From: Chitinophagaceae bacterium
GTDB taxonomy: Bacteria > Bacteroidota > Bacteroidia > Chitinophagales > Chitinophagaceae
Assembly: GCA_014379965.1 (NCBI GenBank)
Contig: JACMKU010000165.1
Location: 1 to 33,164, forward strand
Length of the DNA stretch: 33,164 bases
Direction: 5' to 3'
Shown here: positions 26,168 to 32,683 of the stretch, in pieces
Layout: each line of letters opens with the position of its first letter
How positions within the stretch are numbered: the first letter of the stretch is position 1
Translations under genes and position numbers: made by a program
The notes under the pieces: model-generated
Told to the model about the DNA's origin: nothing
Databases searched by the model: none
The model's input: the letters and a program-made list of their open reading frames with translations, nothing else

Positions 26168-27680
26168 AACTCCGCCCCTTAAAAAATTTGCCTAAGCCTG
26201 GAATTCCCTGCAACTCACTCCTCTCAATTCGGAGCACAAATGCGGTAAATAGTCCGAAGAGGAGGGTGGCGGAAACAATATTAAAGACGGAGTTATCCCA
26301 GGCCATTACAAGCCCTCTATGAATGAGGTAGATCAACACCACTAGTACAAGGTATGATAGCAGTTTCTTTCTTGCGTATGGAACAGGATAATGTTTTTGA
26401 CCTAGAAGATAAGATGCGATCATCATGAATAAATAACAGGAAAAAGTGGCCACTGCGGCACCGAGGTAGTGCCATCTTGGAATCAGCACCATATTCAGGA
26501 CGACGGTAATGACAGCGCCTGAAAAAGTGATGAGTGCGCCATACATATTCTTATTGGTGAGTTTGTACCAGATACTGAGGTTGTAATAGATGCCAAGGAA
26601 TATGTTACCCAGTGCAAGCAAGGGAACGATGTACATCCCTTCACCCCATTCCTTGGATTTGATTGTGATGATCCATTCGAGAACATCCCTGTATAGTCCG
26701 ATGAGCAAAAACATGAAGCAGCATGCAATCACAAAATACTTCATCACGCGAGCATAGGTCTTCCTTGCATTTTCCTCTTTCGACTGATTGAAGAAAAATG
26801 GTTCAGCTGCCATCCGAAATGCCTGGATCATCACGGTGACCAAAACCGCCAGCCGGTACAGGTTGCCGAAGATCCCGAGTTCCTTATCTGCCTGTTCGGG
26901 TGTTACGTCGACGACATGACGATAGACGAGCCGGCTGAGCATATCGTTTATCATTCCTCCAAGACCTACGATGATGAGCGGGTAACTATAATTCATCACG
27001 CGTTTCCAGAGCTCGGCGCTAAAGGAAAAGGTGACGTCCCTGAATTCTTTCCAGAGAAGAAGGAATGTAAATACGCTTCCACAAACATTTCCGAGAAGAT
27101 AGTAGCTGATGGGATCGTCCTCGTTGTAGATGACCGAAGCCCAGCTGTCTGGATTTGATTTTGCATAGCCTGGGATAACACCGAGGAAAAGGATCACCAC
27201 GAGGATGTTGACTACTATGCCGGCAATGCGCACCATCGCATATTTGCGTGGCCTGTTTTCCTGCCGTAGACGCGCAAAAGGAAGGGCAGCCAGTGTGTCG
27301 AAGAAGATGATCCAACACATCCAGGTGACGTATTGCGGATGGCGTTCGAGACCCGCTGCCTCGGCGATATTTCCTCTAAATACATATAGAATCAGGGTAA
27401 AAAGGAGAGTTGTCGTGAATAAAGACAGCGAAAGTGTACTGTATAGCTTGTTTCGGTCCTCGGTCTGCGAGAACCGGAAATATGCCGTTTCGAGACCATA
27501 TGTGAATAATATGCTTAGAAATGGAATGATTGAATATACCTGGGTAAGGTCAGCGGTGGTCGCGGCGCGGGTAAACAGGAAGGGGAGGGAAAGATTCATC
27601 AGGTATCCTAGAAACCTGCTTGCAATGGTGGGTACACCATACCATAGAGTCTGTCCGGCCAGCTTTTTTAAACCACTCAA
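26166..27680 (-). CDS. Polysaccharide flippase (MOP/Wzx-like)
   Basis: About 504 residues with 12-14 hydrophobic segments. It begins LSGLKKLAGQTLWYGVPTIASRF, the usual start of Bacteroidota oligosaccharide flippases. It probably moves lipid-linked glycans across the inner membrane. The start chosen is TTG at 27680. The ATG at 27719 lies upstream of a perfect minus-strand -7 box TACATTTG (complement of 27701-27708), so a transcript from that promoter would not include it. The TTG also matches the homologous start. The ATG start would add 13 residues. No glycosyltransferases are adjacent, so the glycan partner is unknown. The stop codon overlaps the end of the long repeat at 25910-26167. Confidence 0.9.
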   Translation of the reverse strand: MSGLKKLAGQTLWYGVPTIASRFLGYLMNLSLPFLFTRAATTADLTQVYSIIPFLSILFTYGLETAYFRFSQTEDRNKLYSTLSLSLFTTTLLFTLILYVFRGNIAEAAGLERHPQYVTWMCWIIFFDTLAALPFARLRQENRPRKYAMVRIAGIVVNILVVILFLGVIPGYAKSNPDSWASVIYNEDDPISYYLLGNVCGSVFTFLLLWKEFRDVTFSFSAELWKRVMNYSYPLIIVGLGGMINDMLSRLVYRHVVDVTPEQADKELGIFGNLYRLAVLVTVMIQAFRMAAEPFFFNQSKEENARKTYARVMKYFVIACCFMFLLIGLYRDVLEWIITIKSKEWGEGMYIVPLLALGNIFLGIYYNLSIWYKLTNKNMYGALITFSGAVITVVLNMVLIPRWHYLGAAVATFSCYLFMMIASYLLGQKHYPVPYARKKLLSYLVLVVLIYLIHRGLVMAWDNSVFNIVSATLLFGLFTAFVLRIERSELQGIPGLGKFFKGRS

Positions 27681-27700
27681 AAGGATTGGAAATTTGAAAG

Positions 27701-27708
27701 CAAATGTA
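27701..27708 (-). promoter_or_regulatory. -7 promoter box TACATTTG for the flippase gene
   Basis: A perfect TAnnTTTG on the minus strand, 20 bases before the TTG start at 27680. Its position inside the longer reading frame argues against the ATG at 27719. No clear -33 TTTG is seen. Confidence 0.5.
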
Positions 27709-27721
27709 AGGAAACTCAACA

Positions 27722-27864
27722 GTGAATGGTGAGTTGTCAGTGGTCAGTGAATGGTGAGTTGTGAATAGTGAGTGGTCAATGGTGAATAGTGAGTGGCAAC
27801 CTCTGTAACGTAAAGATTGATCGAATCGCGGCCTCTACTCACTATTCACTACTGACCACTGACC
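27722..27864. repeat. Intergenic inverted repeat, GTGAATAGTGAGT word family (copy 1)
   Basis: The left arm (27722-27798) has many GTGAATA / GTGAGTG / GTCAGTG words, with GTGAATAGTGAGTGG twice. The right arm (27837-27864) is their complement. An exact 13-base match pairs 27736-27748 with 27851-27863 (GTCAGTGGTCAGT). The repeat lies between divergent genes, so it cannot act as a terminator for either. Confidence 0.85.
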
Positions 27865-27896
27865 GTCTTGGCGTATCTTTACCGAAACTGCCGTAT

Positions 27897-28532
27897 ATGA
27901 AAAATATTATCCTGGCCCTCGTGGTCATAATCTCCTCGCTCACTTTAACAGCGCAATCATATGAAGGGTCTATTGAATACCTGAAGAAGGATCAGAAAGC
28001 CATGGTAATTGAGTTTCCTTTTGCACCGTCGGTAGTGGAAGACGCCATTGTCGACAAAATGGAGAAGATGGGACATAAGAAGAAAGAATCGAAAGGCTTT
28101 CTAGTGTATAAAGGGGTGGTGATATCGGATATCAGTTCTGAGCCTGCCGACTATATGATTAAAGTGGAAAGGAAGAGCCGAAAGGAAAAAGATGAATCAG
28201 TTGTGTATATTTTGATGAACAAAGGAGAAGAGAATGTGATTGCGAGGAGCGACGCATTAGTGAACAGTAATGTGAGAAGTTTCCTGAATCGACTCACGCC
28301 CGATGTAGAAGCATTTAACCTGGAGCGAGAGATAGTGGCCCAGGAAACTACATTATCTAAAGCGGAGAAGAAACTGCGCGATCTCCAGGAGGACAAAGAG
28401 ACAATGGAGAAAAAGATAAAGAAGCTGGAGGAAGATCTTAAGGAAAATGCCAAAGACCAGGAGAACCAATTGAAGCAAATTGAATCAGAGAAGCAAACTC
28501 TCGACGCCATGAGAGGCAAGAGAAAAGCGTGA
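27897..28532 (+). CDS. Secreted coiled-coil protein of unknown function
   Basis: 211 residues from the ATG at 27897. The frame is open upstream to 27789, but that part translates the inverted repeat. A signal peptide ends near residue 20 (SLTLTAQ). A compact alpha/beta domain (about 21-130) includes MVIEFPFAPSVVEDAIVDKM and GFLVYKGVVISDISS. A highly charged coiled coil then runs to the end (about 140-211, E/K/Q heptads). No catalytic motif is visible and I do not recognise a named family. TATCTTTA (27874-27881) is a near -7 box. The stop codon directly abuts the convergent peroxidase stop (TGATCA). Confidence 0.8.
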   Translation: MKNIILALVVIISSLTLTAQSYEGSIEYLKKDQKAMVIEFPFAPSVVEDAIVDKMEKMGHKKKESKGFLVYKGVVISDISSEPADYMIKVERKSRKEKDESVVYILMNKGEENVIARSDALVNSNVRSFLNRLTPDVEAFNLEREIVAQETTLSKAEKKLRDLQEDKETMEKKIKKLEEDLKENAKDQENQLKQIESEKQTLDAMRGKRKA

Positions 28533-29576
28533 TCAGGGTTGATTGAACCGTGGATCGACAAGGAAGGCGGAATCGGTCAACGTTCGTAAGAACAAGGCAA
28601 GATTTGTTGCATCCGTATTAGTAAGTGCAATTCCGCCGGCCAGCGAGGGATCGAGGGTGGAGCTGGCCTGGACGCCAGTCCGATAATGATTGATGCATTG
28701 GGCAAGTGTATTGAATCTCCCATCATGCATATAGTTGGAGGAGATGTAAACGTTGCGAAGCGTCGGCACTTTAAACTTCAGCGAATCGCCTGCATTCCTG
28801 CTAATTCTCATTTTACCAAAATCATTGAGGAAATTATCTACCGGCAGTCCGATGTTGCGGAAGCTGTAGTCAGTGAAGAGCGGTTCTGGGTGACAACTCG
28901 CACAATTGGCCTGGAAAAGTTGGTAGCCATTCAATTCCTGGGGAGTAAATATGACCAAACCTTTTTTATATCGGTCGTACCTGGAATCTGAGGAAGTCAT
29001 ATAACCCGTAAACTGCGCCAGCGCTTTAAGAATAAACTCGGGCCTGATGAATTCACTTCGGAACACTTTCCTGAACCTCTCCCTGTAATCGGGATCACTT
29101 TGGAGTTTATCGATAACACCGGCGAAGGATTCCGCCATCTCGATATGGCCGTTTATCGGTTGGGCGGCCTCGTCGAAAAGTGATGTGAATTCACCGTCCC
29201 AATGAAAACTCGATTGCCACGCGAGATTAAACAAAACCGGTGCATTGCGGAGAGTATGCGACCCGTTGTAGCCATGACTGCGGTCATGTTGGTAGGTGCC
29301 GAAGGCAGCGGGTTGCTGATGACAGGAAGCACAGGGGAAATTTCCATCTAACGAGAGGATGCCATCATAGAATAATTTGCGACCCAGTTCAAATCCTTCC
29401 TGTGAGAGTGGGTTGTCGCTGAATCTATAGAGTGGATCGGGGAAGCTTTCGGGGATCTGTTGATCGAGCAGTAGGAGTCCATTGGGATTGTCGTTCTTCC
29501 TGCATGCCCCCAGGCCATAGGCGATGAGGCAGATGGTAAGCGTGAGTAATGCTATGGTCAATGAAGCTTTGAACAT
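28533..29576 (-). CDS. Di-heme cytochrome c peroxidase (MauG/CcpA family), lipoprotein
   Basis: 347 residues. The signal peptide ends in a lipobox (GLGAC, Cys25). Two heme-binding CxxCH motifs are present: CASCH at 82-86 and CASCH at 225-229. HDGRF with Met284 (NYMHDGRF) is a typical distal or axial-ligand region of the family. It reduces hydrogen peroxide in the periplasm, or performs MauG-like oxidation, using electrons from small cytochromes. It is probably anchored in a membrane. The gene is single and lies convergent with the coiled-coil protein gene without any intergenic base. Confidence 0.94.
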   Translation of the reverse strand: MFKASLTIALLTLTICLIAYGLGACRKNDNPNGLLLLDQQIPESFPDPLYRFSDNPLSQEGFELGRKLFYDGILSLDGNFPCASCHQQPAAFGTYQHDRSHGYNGSHTLRNAPVLFNLAWQSSFHWDGEFTSLFDEAAQPINGHIEMAESFAGVIDKLQSDPDYRERFRKVFRSEFIRPEFILKALAQFTGYMTSSDSRYDRYKKGLVIFTPQELNGYQLFQANCASCHPEPLFTDYSFRNIGLPVDNFLNDFGKMRISRNAGDSLKFKVPTLRNVYISSNYMHDGRFNTLAQCINHYRTGVQASSTLDPSLAGGIALTNTDATNLALFLRTLTDSAFLVDPRFNQP

Positions 29577-29661
29577 GGTTGTCCGGATATAAATAAACGA
29601 TTCTCGTCCCGAAATCTTGCGGAAGGAAATAAATACTTCACGTAATGGGAAAATAAAGGAA

Positions 29662-30063
29662 TCAGAAATCTCCAGGCCTGAAACGTTTGCGGCCTGATTT
29701 TATCTCTCCCAGTTTCTTCTTAGACTCAATTCTTTTTTCCTTTGCTGCTTTACTTACTCTCGTGGCGATGCGCGCCTTCTTTTTTTTCAGGGCGGCAGTA
29801 ACCAGCTGATGGATCTTCTTGATCACTTCCTCCTTGTTGGCGAGCTGGGTGCGATGTACCTGCGATCTCACTTGCAACATACCTTCGGCGGTGATCCGGT
29901 TTGAAAGTTTCTCGGTCAGCATAACCTTCTGTTCATTTGACAACAAGCTTGAGGCTGAAATAGACAGTGAGCCAATCACGGCCGTTTCAACCTTGTTGAC
30001 GTTTTGTCCGCCTTTGCCGCCTGAGCGGGTGGTTTGGAAGTGTATTTCGCTGGTGAGATTCAT
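29662..30063 (-). CDS. arfB: Alternative ribosome-rescue factor ArfB (peptidyl-tRNA hydrolase)
   Basis: 133 residues, the normal size for ArfB rather than a full peptide release factor. The catalytic GGQ is at residues 18-20 within SGGKGGQNVNKVETAV. VRSQVHRTQLANKEE follows. The basic C-terminal tail (KKKKARIATRVSKAAKEKR ... KSGRKRFRPGDF) would enter the empty mRNA channel of a stalled ribosome. It releases the nascent peptide on ribosomes stalled at the 3' end of mRNAs. It is divergent from dtd across a repeat-filled gap. Identification is firm. Confidence 0.95.
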   Translation of the reverse strand: MNLTSEIHFQTTRSGGKGGQNVNKVETAVIGSLSISASSLLSNEQKVMLTEKLSNRITAEGMLQVRSQVHRTQLANKEEVIKKIHQLVTAALKKKKARIATRVSKAAKEKRIESKKKLGEIKSGRKRFRPGDF

Positions 30064-30069
30064 TTAGCC

Positions 30070-30190
30070 GTGAGTTGTGAGTAGTGAATTGTGAATGCAC
30101 CCCCGTATTCGGAAATGCGTTTCGATTCCGCGGGTTGACACTCACTTGCTTCGCTTCGCTCGCAATGACCACTCACTACTCACTATTCAC
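30070..30190. repeat. Intergenic inverted repeat, GTGAATAGTGAGT family (copy 2) enclosing a CERSEA-type element
   Basis: The left arm (30070-30097) and right arm (30169-30190) are built from GTGAGTA / GTGAATT words, with an exact 11-base pairing (30077-30087 with 30173-30183). Just before the right arm, 30146-30169 reads, on the minus strand, GTCATTGCGAGCGAAGCG and a few more bases. This is the sequence behind the widespread spurious ASEAK/CERSEA peptides, a known type of dispersed intergenic repeat. The gap is divergent (arfB / dtd). Confidence 0.8.
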
Positions 30191-30203
30191 CGCGCTCGCC
30201 GCC

Positions 30204-30211
30204 TACCTTTG
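30204..30211 (+). promoter_or_regulatory. -7 promoter box TACCTTTG for dtd
   Basis: A perfect TAnnTTTG, followed by CC, 16 bases before the dtd ATG. It begins 13 bases after the right arm of the inverted repeat. No TTTG at -33 is seen; that position falls inside the repeat arm. Confidence 0.6.
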
Positions 30212-30227
30212 CCATAAAGATACAACC

Positions 30228-30680
30228 ATGCGTGCTGTCATTCAACGAGTCACCCGTGCTAGCGTTACGATTGGGGGGAGTGTGTTCTCAGAGATTGGGC
30301 AAGGGTTATTGGTGTTGGTTGGGATAGAGGATGCCGATGAAATGGAAGATATTGAATGGCTGTGCGGGAAGATTGTGAATCTGCGCATATTCAATGATGA
30401 GAAGGGGGTGATGAACGTTTCAGTGAAAGAAAACGGCGGGGAGATCCTGATCGTTAGCCAGTTTACGTTGCATGCCTCCACGAAGAAGGGTAACCGCCCG
30501 AGCTATATTAAAGCGAGCAAGCCCGAAATTGCGATACCGTTGTATGAAAAAATGATCGCTAAAATAGCTACGGAACTTGGTCAACCCGTAAAGACCGGTA
30601 GGTTTGGGGCCGATATGAAGGTTGAACTGCTTAATGATGGGCCTGTGACCATTATAATCGATACAAAAAACAGGGAATAG
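30228..30680 (+). CDS. dtd: D-aminoacyl-tRNA deacylase
   Basis: 150 residues from the ATG at 30228, the exact family length. An upstream in-frame ATG at 30084 would translate the repeat. It starts MRAVIQRVTRASVTIGG, as the family does. The active-site Thr motif SQFTLHAST and the GNRPSY motif (NxP, chirality selection) are both present. It removes D-amino acids, and glycine from tRNA-Ala, to protect translation. A perfect -7 box precedes it. Identification is firm. Confidence 0.97.
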   Translation: MRAVIQRVTRASVTIGGSVFSEIGQGLLVLVGIEDADEMEDIEWLCGKIVNLRIFNDEKGVMNVSVKENGGEILIVSQFTLHASTKKGNRPSYIKASKPEIAIPLYEKMIAKIATELGQPVKTGRFGADMKVELLNDGPVTIIIDTKNRE

Positions 30681-30709
30681 CCACGGTGCTCCGGATGACG
30701 TGGACGGGA

Positions 30710-31039
30710 TTATTGTACCCCGATCTTTTCAGTAAAAGGTTTTCCCCCTTCGTATTCTATCATTACGAAGAATACTTTCTCACTAATATTATTGACGTTG
30801 AAACTGAATGATTGAGCATTCACGTTCTTCTGCTCGACGATCCTGTGGCCGGTCGCGGTCCACACCATTACATTTTTGATAGTCTTCGTACTCTTGACGG
30901 TCACCTGCTTTCCGGAGGTGAGAATCCGGTATGGCTTATTGATAGCATTTGCAGAGGTTGAAGTTTGCGCCCGGCACAGCAGGCAGGATAGCGAGATGAA
31001 CATGATGGCGATGAGCCTGGAGATCGAGCGCTTAAACAT
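30710..31039 (-). CDS. Small secreted protein consisting mainly of a T9SS-type sorting domain
   Basis: 109 residues. A signal peptide covers about residues 1-24 (CLLCRAQ). The rest, from about residue 34, reads like the C-terminal type A sorting domain of the type IX secretion system: short hydrophobic strands VTVKS, IKNVMVWTATGHRIVE, FSFNVNNIS, VFFVMIEYEGG and a final TEKIGVQ. Such domains normally follow a large cargo that is then attached to the cell surface; here almost no cargo is left. It could be a gene remnant, a minimal surface protein or a decoy. The gene is single and convergent with dtd. Confidence 0.65.
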   Translation of the reverse strand: MFKRSISRLIAIMFISLSCLLCRAQTSTSANAINKPYRILTSGKQVTVKSTKTIKNVMVWTATGHRIVEQKNVNAQSFSFNVNNISEKVFFVMIEYEGGKPFTEKIGVQ

Positions 31040-31148
31040 AGAAGATCTGTGGTTTCTGATAGATTGATTTATGTTTCAAAGGGTTAGAACGGGTCGCTAA
31101 AACGACAAGAATGATGCTATATTGCGAGCATTCTCAAAAATCTTTGTT

Positions 31149-31493
31149 ATGACTATTCAGCAAGCACAGCAGGATGTTGATCAATGGATCAAAACCGTTG
31201 GTGTCCGATACTTCAGCGAACTCACGAATATGACTATTCTTACCGAGGAAATAGGAGAGCTGGCTCGCATTATGGCACGGACATATGGCGACCAATCATT
31301 CAAAGAAAACGATAAGAAAGACGGGATAGCGGATGAGATGGCAGATATCCTGTGGGTATTACTTTGCCTCGCTAATCAGACGGGCGTAGACCTCACGAAA
31401 GCGCTTGCAGATAATTTTGAGAAAAAGACTTCGCGAGATGGCCACAGACATGGCCAAAATGAGAAATTGAAACCTCCATCACCCAAAGATTAG
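31149..31493 (+). CDS. MazG-like nucleotide pyrophosphohydrolase
   Basis: 114 residues from the ATG at 31149. The upstream in-frame ATG at 31122 adds nine residues not expected from the family. It has the all-alpha NTP-PPase metal motif EExxE (Glu33, Glu34, Glu37 in LTEEIGELAR) and ExxD (Glu63, Asp66 in DEMAD). It probably hydrolyses a non-canonical or excess nucleoside triphosphate to the monophosphate and pyrophosphate in the cytoplasm. Single-domain length is typical of the short MazG-like proteins. The substrate is unknown. It is followed by the YihY gene after 50 bases, possibly in one transcript. Confidence 0.9.
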   Translation: MTIQQAQQDVDQWIKTVGVRYFSELTNMTILTEEIGELARIMARTYGDQSFKENDKKDGIADEMADILWVLLCLANQTGVDLTKALADNFEKKTSRDGHRHGQNEKLKPPSPKD

Positions 31494-31543
31494 CATTTGG
31501 CACTATGTATGATTGATAGAGGTGGTAACCAACAAATTAGCAT

Positions 31544-32518
31544 ATGCCATTCAAGAAGATCTGGAAGATCATCAAGCAAAGCTTCTCCGACTTTATAGAC
31601 ACCAGCGCATTAAAACACAGTGCAGCGCTTGCGTACTATACGATTTTCTCCCTTCCGGCAATTCTTATCATCATTATTTGGGTCAGTAATATATTTTATG
31701 GTCGTGAGATTGTAGAAGGTTCGATCTATACCCAGCTCTCAGGGTTCGTTGGACAAGACGCGGCGGTTCAAATACAAGATACTATTCGCAATGCAAGTAC
31801 GTCAGCTCACGGGCCATGGGCTGCGGTAGTTGGTATCATCACGTTGATCATCGGTGCTACAGGGGTATTCGCAGAGATACAGGAATCCATCAACCATATC
31901 TGGCATTTGAAGTCTAAGCCTCGCAAGGGTAGGGGTTGGTTGCGATTGTTGATCAACAGGCTCATTTCTTTTTCCATGGTCATCACACTTGGGTTCCTGC
32001 TGCTGGTATCGCTTGTCATCAATGGACTAATGGATGTGTTACTCCAACGATTCGCGGAAAGGTTTCCGGATCTCCAGGTATATGTGTTATACGCCTTCAA
32101 CATAATTTTTACTTTTTTTGTGACGGCAACCCTGTTTGGGATCATCTTCAAAATATTACCTGACGCACGTATAAAATGGAAGGATGTGCGTGCGGGAGCG
32201 ATCACTACTGCCATATTATTTATGGGTGGCCGATTTCTTATCAGCTTCTATCTCGGGCAAACTAATAGGATCACATCGGCGTATGGAGCAGCCGGTTCAT
32301 TGATCGTTATCCTGATTTGGGTCTACTACTCTGCGATCATTCTATTTTTCGGGGCCGTATTCACCCGTGTATATGCGATCGGGAGGGGATGCCAGATATA
32401 TCCAAATGACTATGCGGTGTGGGTGGAGCAGCGTGAGGTTGAATCACACGAGTCGCTTAAGAAGCATGAGAAGGATAATCCGGTGAACCAGGAGGATCCG
32501 GTTGAGAAAAAAGTTTAA
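31544..32518 (+). CDS. YihY/BrkB-family integral membrane protein
   Basis: 324 residues with about six membrane segments. Family landmarks are present: DTSALKHSAALAYYTIFSLPAI (start of the fold), LIIGATGVFAEIQESINHIW, the ARIKWKDVRAGAITTAILF motif and GAAGSLIVILIWVYYSAIILFFGAVFTRVYA. The C-terminus is a charged tail rich in Glu and Lys. The function of the family is unsettled; a role as an RNase was an early mis-assignment and transport has been proposed. A GTTTAA-word inverted repeat begins at its stop codon. Confidence 0.94.
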   Translation: MPFKKIWKIIKQSFSDFIDTSALKHSAALAYYTIFSLPAILIIIIWVSNIFYGREIVEGSIYTQLSGFVGQDAAVQIQDTIRNASTSAHGPWAAVVGIITLIIGATGVFAEIQESINHIWHLKSKPRKGRGWLRLLINRLISFSMVITLGFLLLVSLVINGLMDVLLQRFAERFPDLQVYVLYAFNIIFTFFVTATLFGIIFKILPDARIKWKDVRAGAITTAILFMGGRFLISFYLGQTNRITSAYGAAGSLIVILIWVYYSAIILFFGAVFTRVYAIGRGCQIYPNDYAVWVEQREVESHESLKKHEKDNPVNQEDPVEKKV

Positions 32519-32618
32519 AAGTTTAAGGGTTTAATAGTTTAAAAGTTCAATGTAATCGACCACGCTTCTTGTAAGGGACTAACTTTTAAACTTTTTAAAC
32601 TATTAAACCCTTAAACTT
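32519..32618. repeat. Intergenic inverted repeat, GTTTAA word family
   Basis: Perfect 26-base arms, 32519-32544 and 32593-32618, with a 48-base loop. Both arms extend as AAAAGTTTAAA-type words with a one-base slip. The words are GTTTAAA, GTTTAAG and GTTTAATA. It starts at the YihY stop and ends before the glycyl-tRNA synthetase promoter. One-armed stretches of the same word occur at 1048-1063 and 17909-17935. Confidence 0.9.
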
Positions 32619-32669
32619 CAAAGCTTGCAGCCGCTACAAACCTTCTTCCCTCATTTGACGACCGAATTT

Positions 32670-32677
32670 TATCTTTG
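32670..32677 (+). promoter_or_regulatory. -7 promoter box TATCTTTG for glycyl-tRNA synthetase
   Basis: A perfect TAnnTTTG followed by CC, ending only 6 bases before the ATG at 32684. If used, the transcript would start at or almost at the start codon. No TTTG at the -33 distance is seen. Confidence 0.5.
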
Positions 32678-32683
32678 CCGCTT

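Noticed and set aside
27205..27732. Plus-strand 175-residue open frame opposite the flippase
   Set aside because: Antisense of membrane-helix codons; basic, no family pattern, ends in the repeat.
29987..30172. Minus-strand 61-residue frame starting MVIASEAKQ
   Set aside because: Classic spurious peptide from a dispersed CERSEA-type element running into arfB in another frame.
30084..30227. N-terminal extension of dtd by 48 residues
   Set aside because: The extension translates the palindrome and CERSEA element; the family begins at MRAVIQRV and a -7 box lies at 30204-30211.
30681..30709. CCACG ... CGTGG pairing between dtd and the small secreted protein as a terminator
   Set aside because: Five-base arms with a long loop and no T-tract; too weak.
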